A program made the translations under genes and the position numbers. From positions 1-23,218 of IMG/VR virus record IMGVR_UViG_3300042542_000932: a stretch of DNA of 23,218 nucleotides, one strand, 5' to 3'. Every line of letters starts with the position of its first letter. Within the stretch, counting starts at the first letter, position 1. Below the pieces are notes generated by a model that worked only from the letters and a program-made list of their open reading frames with translations, ran no database searches and was not told where the DNA came from. This stretch comes from a virus. This document shows positions 14,161-21,591 of this stretch, piece after piece.

Positions 14161-15017
14161 GTGCTTCAGTTATTGAAATACAAGATGGCGTTAATGGATA
14201 CGTAGATCTTGTTGGTCATGTTCTTAGACATGGAGAAAAGGCCGCTCCTCGTGGAATGAATACGCGAGAAATAGAAGATGCCGTTATTTATATTAATGAT
14301 GTGTATCACACACTCCCTGTCAAAGTTGGCCGCGGCACTGTTCCAGGGATTGGCGCAGTTGAAGCTTGTCAACTATTGTCTGGTACAAGTTTTCCAAAGA
14401 CTGTAATTGCAATTGGGCCGCAGTTTAAGAATTACACAGAAGACAGCGGCATTTTTCACGGAGCGTACGGGTTACGCACTAGTGGCCAGTACGACGCAGT
14501 TATTGATAAACTTAAAAGCGACTCCGACTCACGGCAGGCTGTTGTGACAATATGGAATCCAGAGTACGACAATCAGCCAAATAAACGCGACTACCCTTGC
14601 ACAGTTCTTCATCAGTTCCGTATCCGCAATGACAAGCTCAACATGAGCGTGTATATGCGTTCAAACGATGTATGGCTTGGCGCCGCATACGATTTTTTTC
14701 AATTTACCCAGGTGCAGATTGCTCTAGCGTCTGTTTTAGGCATAGAGCCTGGTAAGTACGCTCATCATGTAGGGTCATTGCACATTTATGAACAGCATTA
14801 CACATCCGCTGAAAGTCTTACGTATACCAATGATCTTGTCGATATCCCAAGCATAACGGGCTCTACATGGACTGACGTAAGCGCGTCAGCACTCAAAGCA
14901 TTAAATACAGTAGATAATGACACAATTATTCCGCAACTAAACGCCGCTGAACTGTGGCACGCTAATGCTATGATTACTGCAGTACAGAAAAATAAAGGAA
15001 AAACTAGTAATGAGTAA
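14157..15017 (+). CDS. Thymidylate synthase-family enzyme, predicted dCMP (hydroxy)methylase
   Basis: This 286-residue protein shows the whole thymidylate synthase fold pattern: HGAYGLR (101-107), DSRQAVVTIWNP (124-135, phosphate-binding Arg), YPCTVLHQF with catalytic Cys148, RSNDVWLG (168-175), and GSLHIYEQH (206-214). In thymidylate synthase the RS(C)DVFLGLPFN motif ends with an Asn that binds the uracil ring; here the same position is Asp179. T4 dCMP hydroxymethylase has Asp at this site, as well as MRSNDV and VGSLHVY segments that closely resemble this protein. The likely reaction is therefore CH2-THF-dependent hydroxymethylation (or methylation) of dCMP, not dUMP methylation. Whether water or hydride ends the reaction cannot be read from these residues. 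It lies between a dNMP kinase-like gene and a dCMP deaminase gene. Confidence 0.8.
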   Translation: MSASVIEIQDGVNGYVDLVGHVLRHGEKAAPRGMNTREIEDAVIYINDVYHTLPVKVGRGTVPGIGAVEACQLLSGTSFPKTVIAIGPQFKNYTEDSGIFHGAYGLRTSGQYDAVIDKLKSDSDSRQAVVTIWNPEYDNQPNKRDYPCTVLHQFRIRNDKLNMSVYMRSNDVWLGAAYDFFQFTQVQIALASVLGIEPGKYAHHVGSLHIYEQHYTSAESLTYTNDLVDIPSITGSTWTDVSASALKALNTVDNDTIIPQLNAAELWHANAMITAVQKNKGKTSNE

Positions 15018-15192
15018 TTTTGATTTTGACGAGCAGTCTCCGCTAAAAGCTGCAGCAGTTTCTATGCATGAATTGTACGTAACTCTAAAAGAAGCTGGTT
15101 TTTCTAGAAGAGACTCTATAGAACTCATTGCTAAAATTCTTACAGGGACTATATCAGACGCAATGATAAATCAACCAGAAGAAGACGAATGA
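15010..15192 (+). CDS. Small acidic hypothetical protein (60 residues)
   Basis: The gene overlaps the end of the synthase-family gene by eight bases and the next gene by ATGA, and has AAAGGA about ten bases upstream, so it looks like a real member of the operon. The core SMHELYVTLKEAGFSRRDSI reads as one amphipathic helix, followed by ELIAKILTGTISDAMI as a second. The ends are acidic. Similar tiny helical proteins with a HELY-LKEAGFSR core recur in actinophages. I cannot assign a function; a small adaptor or regulator of its neighbours is only a guess. Confidence 0.7.
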   Translation: MSNFDFDEQSPLKAAAVSMHELYVTLKEAGFSRRDSIELIAKILTGTISDAMINQPEEDE

Positions 15193-15677
15193 CAGACGAA
15201 CGGCCATCGTGGCATGAAACATGGTTAGCAGTAGCAGAAACAGTAGCTAAAAGATCTCGATGCACTAGAGCTCAAATGGGCGCAGTAGTTGTATCTCGAG
15301 ATAATCATATTGTAGCAACTGGCTATAACGGCCCATCAGCAAATTGGCCAGAGCAAGGCGAGTGCATAAATTGGTGCGAACGCGCGCAAGGCAAGACTCC
15401 TCTTGACGGACTGTACGACGCGTGCCCGTCTATACATGCTGAGGCAAACGCCTTGCTGTACGTAGATCGTTCTCGTAGTCTTGGCGGTACTATTTACATT
15501 GTCAGTGCGCCATGTATGCAATGCGCTAAACTAATATCAAACTCTGGGATTACTCACGTGGTTTGTAGACTTAAAAAAGCAGACATGCACCGTAACCCGT
15601 ACGGCGTATTAGAATATCTACGCAAGTGCGATATTGAAGTGACAGTTATAGAGGACGAAGATGCCAAATACCCATGA
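15189..15677 (+). CDS. dCMP deaminase
   Basis: This 162-residue zinc deaminase has the motifs HAE at 83-85 (Glu85 proton shuttle) and PCMQC at 108-112, with C109 and C112 as zinc ligands. It also has RAQMGAVVVSRDNHIVATGYNG and a substrate loop GECINWCERAQG, as in ComEB/dCMP deaminases. It converts dCMP to dUMP, the precursor of dTMP. The length is normal for the family. It starts in an ATGA overlap with the 60-residue gene and overlaps the polymerase gene by 17 bases. In T4-like phages a deaminase works beside dCMP hydroxymethylase to balance T and modified C; the same balance is plausible here. The family assignment is firm; the specific substrate dCMP is the usual one. Confidence 0.9.
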   Translation: MTDERPSWHETWLAVAETVAKRSRCTRAQMGAVVVSRDNHIVATGYNGPSANWPEQGECINWCERAQGKTPLDGLYDACPSIHAEANALLYVDRSRSLGGTIYIVSAPCMQCAKLISNSGITHVVCRLKKADMHRNPYGVLEYLRKCDIEVTVIEDEDAKYP

Positions 15678-17487
15678 TCTTTCAAATGTGCAATTGCACT
15701 TAGTAGATAACGTACAAAAAGCCAATGACTTTCTTGCATGGTTAAGCGAGCGTCGCCCGCATAATGCTCTCGCTGTTGACACTGAAACTGGTGAGCTTCC
15801 GGGGAATCCACGAGATCACGCGTTTTCTCCGTGGCACGGCCGTCTTCGTTTAGTTCAGGTTGGCGATGGAGAACAAGGCTGGTCTATTCCGTGGGACGAA
15901 TGGAAAGGTGTCTTCTACGAAGGCATGGATAAGTTTGATGGTCCTATTATCTGTCATAACATTGCGTTCGAAGCTCGTTGGTTTGCAGTTCAGTCCCGTT
16001 GGGAACTACCTTGGCATCGTGCGCACGATACAATGATCATGGCGCATATTATTGATCCGCTCGGCTCAGGCGCGCTTAAAAGACTTGCAGCACTTAATAT
16101 TGATAGCCGTGCAGTTGCATTACAAGACACTTTGGATGTAGAGCTTTCTAAAAACGGGTGGACATGGGGAACTGTTCCTATAAACTTTCAGCCTTATTGG
16201 TCGTATGGCGCATTAGACTGCGTACTTACTACTAGATTGTGGGAACAGTTTTATAAAAAATGCGGCCCAGACGGTCCGTACAGCAGACCATACGAACTTG
16301 AGATGGCAACACGTCGTATTGTTACTCGTATGGAAATCAACGGAGCTCGTGTAGATCTTGACTACTCCAAACAAAAGTTCGATGAACTCAATAACTACGC
16401 GGAGTCAGTCAAGTCCTGGGCAAAGCAAACGTACGGCGGCACATCAATCACGAGTAATCAACAACTTGTAAGACTGTTTGAAAGTCTTGGTGCAGATATT
16501 ACTGAGTACACACCGACTGGGCAGAAGTCTTGCACAAAAGATCAGCTAAAGAAACTAATGATTGATGACAACAAGGAGATCGCAAACCTCGCTGATACTG
16601 TACTCAAGCAACGTAAGGCTGACAAACTTGCTAACACGTACTTCTCTAACTTTTTGACTGAGTCAATTGACGGAGTTGTTCACCCGTCTGTTCGTACGCT
16701 CGGTGCGCGAACATCTCGTATGTCAATCACAAACCCAGCTCTACAGACCTTGCCAAAAGGTGATGATGTAGTTCGTCGTGCGTTTATTCCAAAAGACGAT
16801 AATCATGTGATTGTTACATCAGACCTTGACCAAGTTGAATTTAGAATGTTTGCTAGTCTTTCACAGGACCCTAACTTAGTGAGCATGTTCAACATTGCAG
16901 ACTCGACAGGGTCTGATCCGTTTACCGAAATCGGTCGTGATGTTTATAACGATCCGACAATGCCTAAGTCTGATAAACGTCGTAATCTCATTAAGTCAAT
17001 GGTTTACGGTCGCCTTTACGGCGCTGGTGTTGCTAAGCAAGCAATAACTGCCGGAGTACACGAATCACAGATGAAACTAGTATCAGATACGTTTGACGCT
17101 AGATTTCCGGGAATGGCATATTTCCAAAGACAGATTGAAGACATTGGTATGCGTAGATTCAAGAGCGAAGGTCAGGGGTATGTATATACATGGACTGGCA
17201 GACGTATTCCTTGCGACGACAATCGTGTATATACTTTAGTAAATTATCTAATTCAAGGTGGAGCTGCTGAAGTATTCAAGAGTAATCTTGTAAAACTAGA
17301 CCAAGCAGATCTCACTGAGCTACTAATTGTCCCAGTGCATGACGAAATTGTTCTTAATGCGCCACGTAAGGATGCTGAAGAAATTATGCGTATTGTAAAA
17401 GAATGCATGACAACAACTGAAGGCTGGGCAGTTCCGCTCACCTCAGGGATTGATGGTCCAATGGAGACCTGGGGAGATAAATACTAA
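15661..17487 (+). CDS. Family A DNA polymerase with 3'-5' exonuclease domain
   Basis: This 608-residue protein has a proofreading domain followed by a polymerase domain and no 5'-3' exonuclease domain. Exonuclease motifs are DTE at 40-42 (VDTETG), HNIAFEARWF at 99-108, and YGALD at 182-186. Polymerase motif A is SDLDQVEFRMFA (Asp388). Motif B has Arg441, Lys445, Tyr449 and Tyr453 (RNLIKSMVYGRLYG). Motif C is VPVHDEIVL (His560-Asp561-Glu562). Tyr449 occupies the position of T7 Tyr526, where E. coli Pol I has Phe762, which in known enzymes lowers discrimination against dideoxynucleotides. It is the replicative polymerase of the phage. It overlaps the deaminase gene by 17 bases and is joined to the RuvC-like gene by TAATG. 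Confidence 0.95.
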   Translation: MPNTHDLSNVQLHLVDNVQKANDFLAWLSERRPHNALAVDTETGELPGNPRDHAFSPWHGRLRLVQVGDGEQGWSIPWDEWKGVFYEGMDKFDGPIICHNIAFEARWFAVQSRWELPWHRAHDTMIMAHIIDPLGSGALKRLAALNIDSRAVALQDTLDVELSKNGWTWGTVPINFQPYWSYGALDCVLTTRLWEQFYKKCGPDGPYSRPYELEMATRRIVTRMEINGARVDLDYSKQKFDELNNYAESVKSWAKQTYGGTSITSNQQLVRLFESLGADITEYTPTGQKSCTKDQLKKLMIDDNKEIANLADTVLKQRKADKLANTYFSNFLTESIDGVVHPSVRTLGARTSRMSITNPALQTLPKGDDVVRRAFIPKDDNHVIVTSDLDQVEFRMFASLSQDPNLVSMFNIADSTGSDPFTEIGRDVYNDPTMPKSDKRRNLIKSMVYGRLYGAGVAKQAITAGVHESQMKLVSDTFDARFPGMAYFQRQIEDIGMRRFKSEGQGYVYTWTGRRIPCDDNRVYTLVNYLIQGGAAEVFKSNLVKLDQADLTELLIVPVHDEIVLNAPRKDAEEIMRIVKECMTTTEGWAVPLTSGIDGPMETWGDKY

Positions 17488-17957
17488 TGAAAAGGATTGT
17501 GCTTGCGGTTGACCCCGGTAAAGCAACAGGCGTTGCATGTTTTGGTTGGTCTACAAACGAAGAGCCTCATTTAATTATGTCAGGTGAGTATCAGCCAAAT
17601 GAATTTGCTGCGCCTACTCGTGAGATTATTGCGAGCGCGCAGGCTGAGAATATTCCTATTGAGATTGTCTGTGAACGGTTTACAATAAATGCGCAGACTG
17701 TTAGAAACTCGCAGGCTCCGTATTCTTTAGAGCAGATCGGCGTGCTCAAGCAGATTATGCGAGACGCTGGATTGAAAGATGCCGATCTTAAATTCCAAAG
17801 TCCAGCCGATGCTAAGCGTATGTTTCCTAATGAGGCGGTTAAAAAACTTGGATATTGGCATAAAGGTGGCGAAGGTCATGCTATTGACGCAATTCGTCAT
17901 GGCTTGTTGTATTTGGCAAAGAACGGTTGGACGCCGCTCAGACTGCTGCAACAATAA
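17487..17957 (+). CDS. RuvC-like Holliday junction resolvase
   Basis: This 156-residue protein of the RNase H fold begins IVLAVDPGKATGVACFGW, with Asp9 as the first catalytic acid. It continues with IVCERFTI (Glu63), a helix LEQIGVLKQIMRDAG, and the C-terminal GEGHAIDAIRHGLLYL with His131 and Asp134. This is the acidic set expected of RuvC-type resolvases, which cut branched DNA. The size is slightly below cellular RuvC and usual for phage members. It shares one base with the polymerase gene (TAATG), so the two are probably translated together. A role in resolving replication or recombination intermediates before packaging is inferred from family and context. Confidence 0.85.
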   Translation: MKRIVLAVDPGKATGVACFGWSTNEEPHLIMSGEYQPNEFAAPTREIIASAQAENIPIEIVCERFTINAQTVRNSQAPYSLEQIGVLKQIMRDAGLKDADLKFQSPADAKRMFPNEAVKKLGYWHKGGEGHAIDAIRHGLLYLAKNGWTPLRLLQQ

Positions 17958-17969
17958 AACATCTAAAAG

Positions 17970-18014
17970 ATACTAAGACAAATTCTGTGTAAAGTGCAGA
18001 TTTCTGCTTAGTAT
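17970..18014 (+). other. Long imperfect stem-loop between resolvase and helicase genes
   Basis: ATACTAAG (17970-17977) is the perfect complement of CTTAGTAT (18007-18014). Inside, AAAT-CTG (17980-17987, one bulged T) pairs with CAG-ATTT (17997-18003), and the two stems are separated by a small internal loop. GATACTAA occurs again in direct orientation at 18025-18032. There is no T-run after it, so a simple terminator is unlikely. An operator or attenuator is possible. Confidence 0.45.
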
Positions 18015-18024
18015 ATGATATAGT
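18014..18024 (+). promoter_or_regulatory. Overlapping possible -10 boxes before the helicase gene
   Basis: TATGAT (18014-18019) and TATAGT (18019-18024) overlap by one base and lie 36-41 bases before the TTG start. TAGTATATGA at 18009-18018 is shared exactly with 1923-1932 in the gap before the tape measure gene. No -35 of standard form is seen. Confidence 0.3.
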
Positions 18025-18054
18025 GATACTAACAAAACGACAAGAGGTAAAGAG

Positions 18055-19848
18055 TTGCCAGTAAACGTAGAGCTCAACGATACAGACGAGCACATCCGCA
18101 TTGAAACGGAATGGCGTTATAAGGAACTGTGCAAGAGCATACCTGGTGCATCGTGGAACGCAAAAGATCAAGCGTGGCGTTTACCTTTAAGCTGGGCATC
18201 ATGCTTAGCACTGAGAGCTGTATTCAAGACAGAGTTATCAATTGGGCCAAAGCTAACTGCCTGGGCGGCTAATGAAAGAACTGTACGAGTAGATCCGGCT
18301 AATTCTCTTAGGGACTTAGATACATACGAAGGTGACGAAGATTTGTTCCCTCACCAGCGCGCTGGCGTAGCATTTTTATCAATGGCCCGTCGTGCACTGC
18401 TCGCTGACGAGCCTGGCCTAGGAAAAACTGCACAAACAATTCGTGCGCTTAAAAACATGAAAAAGACTGAAGAAGTATTTCCTACGCTAATTGCATGCCC
18501 AAATACTCTTAAGAAGAACTGGGAACGTGAGTACAAGATGTGGTGGCCTGAAGCTCGTGTTCAAGTCATCAAAGGTTCTGCTGGGCAGCGACGCAAGCAA
18601 TTTGAAACAGATGCCGATGTGTATATCATTAACTGGGAGTCTCTTCGTACTCACTCGAAGTTAGCATCGTATGGGTCTATTGCATTAGCGCGCTGCCCCG
18701 AATGCGGCGGCCATGATGAAAGTGTCACTCAGAACCGTTGTGAAGTTCATAAACGGGAACTTAACGAAATTGATTTTAAGTCGGTCGTGGCGGACGAGAT
18801 TCACCGCTCGAAGGATCCTAAGTCCAAGCAAACACGTGCGCTATGGGCAGCAACTGGCGACGCAGATATTAGATTTGCATTGACTGGTACGCCGATTGCC
18901 AATAACGTTTTAGATCTTTGGTCTATTCTTCATTGGCTATCTCCAGAAGAATGGCCAAGCAAGACTCGGTGGATTGATCGCATGATTGACACTATGCTAA
19001 ATGCCTTCGGTGGCATGATGGTTATTGGTGTGAAGCCGCATATGAATGACGAGTTCTATGCCACTATCAACCCGCGTATGCGTCGTATGTTAAAGGCGCG
19101 AGTTCTGCCGTGGTTGCCACCAGTGCTTAAGGAGCGTCGCGATGTCGAGATGTCTACTAAGCAAAAGAAAGCCTACAAGCAAATGCTCGAGGTAATGATT
19201 GCAGAACTAGAAGACGGCGGAGCAGTAGTGGCGCCAAGCGCACTTACACAAACAACACGTCTTTTACAGTTTGCTAGTTCATACGCAGAAATAAGTATCG
19301 ATGAAATTACCGGAGAAATGAGAACTTTACTCACCGAGCCTTCTTGTAAAGTAGATGCTCTTATGGACGACATCAAAAATGGCGACTTTGGCGAAGACTC
19401 TGTAGCAGTCTGCGCAGTATCTCGTCAGCTCATTGAACTTCTCAGTAAAGCGCTGACTGACGCTAAAATTCCTCACGGCTTAATTACCGGAGCACAAGAC
19501 GAAGACCAACGGCAGAAAGCTGTTGATGATTTTCAGTCTGGAAAGATTAAGTGGATCTTGTTTACTGCTCAGGCAGGCGGTGTCGGTATCACGCTTACTG
19601 CTGCGCGACGTCTTGTGATGCTTCAGCGTCCGTGGTCTTTGGTTGACTATAAGCAAGCCCTAGACAGAGTTCATCGTATTGGCTCAGAGATTCACGATTC
19701 TGTGGTCATCATGGATTATGTTACAGAAGGAACGATTGAAGAACGTGTTATCGATGTGCTAGATGCAAAAGCAGACAACTTCGAAAATATTGTAAAAGAT
19801 AAGCATCAGCTCTTGCGTATGCTTCAAGATAGTAAAGAGACATTGTGA
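18055..19848 (+). CDS. SNF2-type DNA helicase / translocase with a small zinc insertion
   Basis: This 597-residue protein starts at TTG 18055 behind AAGAGGT (18042-18048). Residues about 1-75 form a small domain (EWRYKELCKSIPGASWNAKD then WRLPLSW) like the DNA-binding region that precedes SNF2 cores in some phage helicases. The motor motifs are in order: LFPHQRAGVAFL, DEPGLGKT (118-125, Walker A), VVADEIHRSKD (245-255, DEIH box), FALTGTP (274-280), GVGITLTAARRLVMLQRPWS and QALDRVHRIGS (motif VI). Between motifs Ia and II is CPECGGHDESVTQNRCEVH, whose C214, C217, C229 and H232 may hold zinc. It probably remodels DNA in replication or recombination. It ends in a GTGA overlap with the nuclease gene. 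Confidence 0.9.
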   Translation: MPVNVELNDTDEHIRIETEWRYKELCKSIPGASWNAKDQAWRLPLSWASCLALRAVFKTELSIGPKLTAWAANERTVRVDPANSLRDLDTYEGDEDLFPHQRAGVAFLSMARRALLADEPGLGKTAQTIRALKNMKKTEEVFPTLIACPNTLKKNWEREYKMWWPEARVQVIKGSAGQRRKQFETDADVYIINWESLRTHSKLASYGSIALARCPECGGHDESVTQNRCEVHKRELNEIDFKSVVADEIHRSKDPKSKQTRALWAATGDADIRFALTGTPIANNVLDLWSILHWLSPEEWPSKTRWIDRMIDTMLNAFGGMMVIGVKPHMNDEFYATINPRMRRMLKARVLPWLPPVLKERRDVEMSTKQKKAYKQMLEVMIAELEDGGAVVAPSALTQTTRLLQFASSYAEISIDEITGEMRTLLTEPSCKVDALMDDIKNGDFGEDSVAVCAVSRQLIELLSKALTDAKIPHGLITGAQDEDQRQKAVDDFQSGKIKWILFTAQAGGVGITLTAARRLVMLQRPWSLVDYKQALDRVHRIGSEIHDSVVIMDYVTEGTIEERVIDVLDAKADNFENIVKDKHQLLRMLQDSKETL

Positions 19849-20804
19849 CAGATATTACGCCAGTAGAAATTTCTCCTAGAGGCCCAATAAAAATCTCTAA
19901 CTCTGAGATTCAAACATTCAAGGATTGTCGTCGTAAATGGTGGCTTAGCTATTACCGTAGACTTCAGCCACAGACTCAGAACTTTACTGGAGCACTTGCA
20001 CTAGGCTCTCGTGTGCACGCTGCACTAGACGCGTACTACTCCGCTGGAATCCCGCTACTTGAAGCGCACTCGCAGTTAGTTGAAGTTGATAAGCAGCTTC
20101 TTCGTGAAAGCTTTCGTGACACTATGGATCTAGACAGTGAAGCAGAGCTCGGCCGTATTATGCTTGAAGGCTACCTTGAATGGGTAGACGAGAATGGTAT
20201 TGATGCTGAGCTTGAAATGATCTCAACAGAGGAGATTATTTCAATGCCAATGTTCGGTGGCGAAGTAGAGCTACAGGGTAAACTTGACATGCGCGTGCGT
20301 CGTAAGGCAGATGGGGTTCGTATGTTTCGCGACTTTAAAACAGTCGGCGGCTCATTTACAGAGTTTGCAAGTCTTGCGCACATGAACGAGCAGATTCTTA
20401 CTTATATGATTCTTGAGGCTGCGCAAAACAAAGAAGGTGAACGTTCCGAAGGCGGAATCTTTACGATGTTAAAGAAAGTAAAGCGCACTGCAAATGCAAA
20501 ACCACCATTCTATGAGCAGATGGAAGTTCGTCATAATCAGTTTGCGCTTCGTGCATTCTGGAATCGCCTACACGGCGCAGTCAAAGACATGATGGATACT
20601 CGCAAAGCTCTTGATAACGGAGCAGACGTTAATTTCGTGGCATACCCACGTCCTAGTAGGGACTGTAAATGGAAATGCCAATTCTTCGCTGTTTGCCCAC
20701 TGTTCGACGACGGTAGCGCCGCCGAGCAAGCAATCACCGAACTGTATAAGGTCGATGACCCATATGCATATTACAAAACAACAGAGATAAAAGGAAATGA
20801 ATGA
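19845..20804 (+). CDS. Cas4/RecB-like PD-(D/E)XK nuclease with iron-sulfur cysteines
   Basis: This 319-residue protein starts at GTG 19845, overlapping the helicase stop (GTGA). The N-terminus ISNSEIQTFKDCRRKWWLSY carries Cys28 in the position of the first cluster ligand of Cas4/AddB nucleases. LGSRVHAALDAYY (His58) follows. The active site strand reads LQGKLDMRV (Asp148) and FRDFKTV (Asp163, Lys165). The C-terminus has DCKWKCQFFAVCPLF with C274, C278 and C284, completing a four-Cys iron-sulfur set. Such enzymes degrade DNA ends to expose single strands. Being next to a Sak4-like ATPase and an SSB-like gene, it most likely supplies the resection step of phage recombination. The Cas4-like name reflects the fold and does not imply a CRISPR role. 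Confidence 0.9.
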   Translation: MTDITPVEISPRGPIKISNSEIQTFKDCRRKWWLSYYRRLQPQTQNFTGALALGSRVHAALDAYYSAGIPLLEAHSQLVEVDKQLLRESFRDTMDLDSEAELGRIMLEGYLEWVDENGIDAELEMISTEEIISMPMFGGEVELQGKLDMRVRRKADGVRMFRDFKTVGGSFTEFASLAHMNEQILTYMILEAAQNKEGERSEGGIFTMLKKVKRTANAKPPFYEQMEVRHNQFALRAFWNRLHGAVKDMMDTRKALDNGADVNFVAYPRPSRDCKWKCQFFAVCPLFDDGSAAEQAITELYKVDDPYAYYKTTEIKGNE

Positions 20805-20805
20805 C

Positions 20806-21591
20806 ATGTCACAAGTACAACGTTCACTAACTATTATGGTCTATGGCGAATCAAAGGTTGGTAAATCTACCTTTGCAGTCACAGCACCATATCCACGTCT
20901 CATGCTCGACGTTGAAGGCGGACATCGTTTCTTGCCAATCAACGTTAAGTATTGGGATCCACTACGCGAGGAGCCACCAGTAGCTGATGGCACTTGGGAT
21001 ACATGCGTTGTCAACGTTACAGACTACGACACAGTGCTCAAGGCATATCAGTGGCTACAGCTCGGTAAGCATCAGTTCAAATCACTTATCATTGACTCAG
21101 TATCTGAGCTTCAAGTTAAGTGCGTTGATAACATTGCTGGAAAAAATCAAATGCAAATGCAACAGTGGGGCGAACTTCTTCGTCACATGGGCGCGTTACT
21201 TCGAGATCTCCGAGATCTTACAATGCACCCGACTAACCCGATAGAGGCAGTAGTTCTTACAGCAATGGCACGACAAGGGCAAGATGGTAGATACCGTCCG
21301 TACCTTCAAGGTCAGCTTGCTATCCAAGCTCCATATTTCTACGACATTCTTGGCGCAATTAGCGTTGAAGAATTCCCTAGTCAAGACCCAACGCAGCCGC
21401 CATACAAAGCGCGTCGTATGTACGTTGAGCGTACAAATCAGTACGAAGCAGGCGAGCGAGTTCAAGGCCGTCTAGGTAAGATCGTTGAGCAGCAACACCT
21501 CGGAATTGAGGCAATGCTTGACATAGTTTTCGGACCACGTCCGGAAAAAACAACAACAACAAAAACAGAAGGACATGGTGAACAATCATGA
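20806..21591 (+). CDS. Sak4-like (RecA-type) ATPase, recombination protein
   Basis: I choose ATG 20806 because AGGA at 20792-20795 is ten bases away; the in-frame ATG at 20797 would leave almost no spacer and adds only three residues. The protein has 261 residues. Walker A is GESKVGKST (14-22) and a Walker B strand is SLIIDS (Asp97). A histidine- and acid-rich stretch, LDVEGGHRFL, follows the first helix, as in Sak4-type AAA/RecA-core proteins. The C-terminal tail is Thr/Glu-rich. Sak4 proteins are single-strand annealing proteins that need ATP and a partner SSB, and here the SSB-like gene follows in an ATGA overlap. Annealing of ssDNA during recombination-dependent replication is the expected role. 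Confidence 0.85.
   Translation: MSQVQRSLTIMVYGESKVGKSTFAVTAPYPRLMLDVEGGHRFLPINVKYWDPLREEPPVADGTWDTCVVNVTDYDTVLKAYQWLQLGKHQFKSLIIDSVSELQVKCVDNIAGKNQMQMQQWGELLRHMGALLRDLRDLTMHPTNPIEAVVLTAMARQGQDGRYRPYLQGQLAIQAPYFYDILGAISVEEFPSQDPTQPPYKARRMYVERTNQYEAGERVQGRLGKIVEQQHLGIEAMLDIVFGPRPEKTTTTKTEGHGEQS

Noticed and set aside
14157-15017. Plain thymidylate synthase (ThyA) call
   Set aside because: The fold fits, but Asp179 in place of the uracil-binding Asn and the T4 gp42-like MRSNDV and GSLHIY segments favour dCMP as substrate.
19845-20804. CRISPR-associated Cas4
   Set aside because: There is no array and no other cas gene; neighbours are helicase, Sak4-like and SSB-like genes, so a phage recombination nuclease is the better reading.
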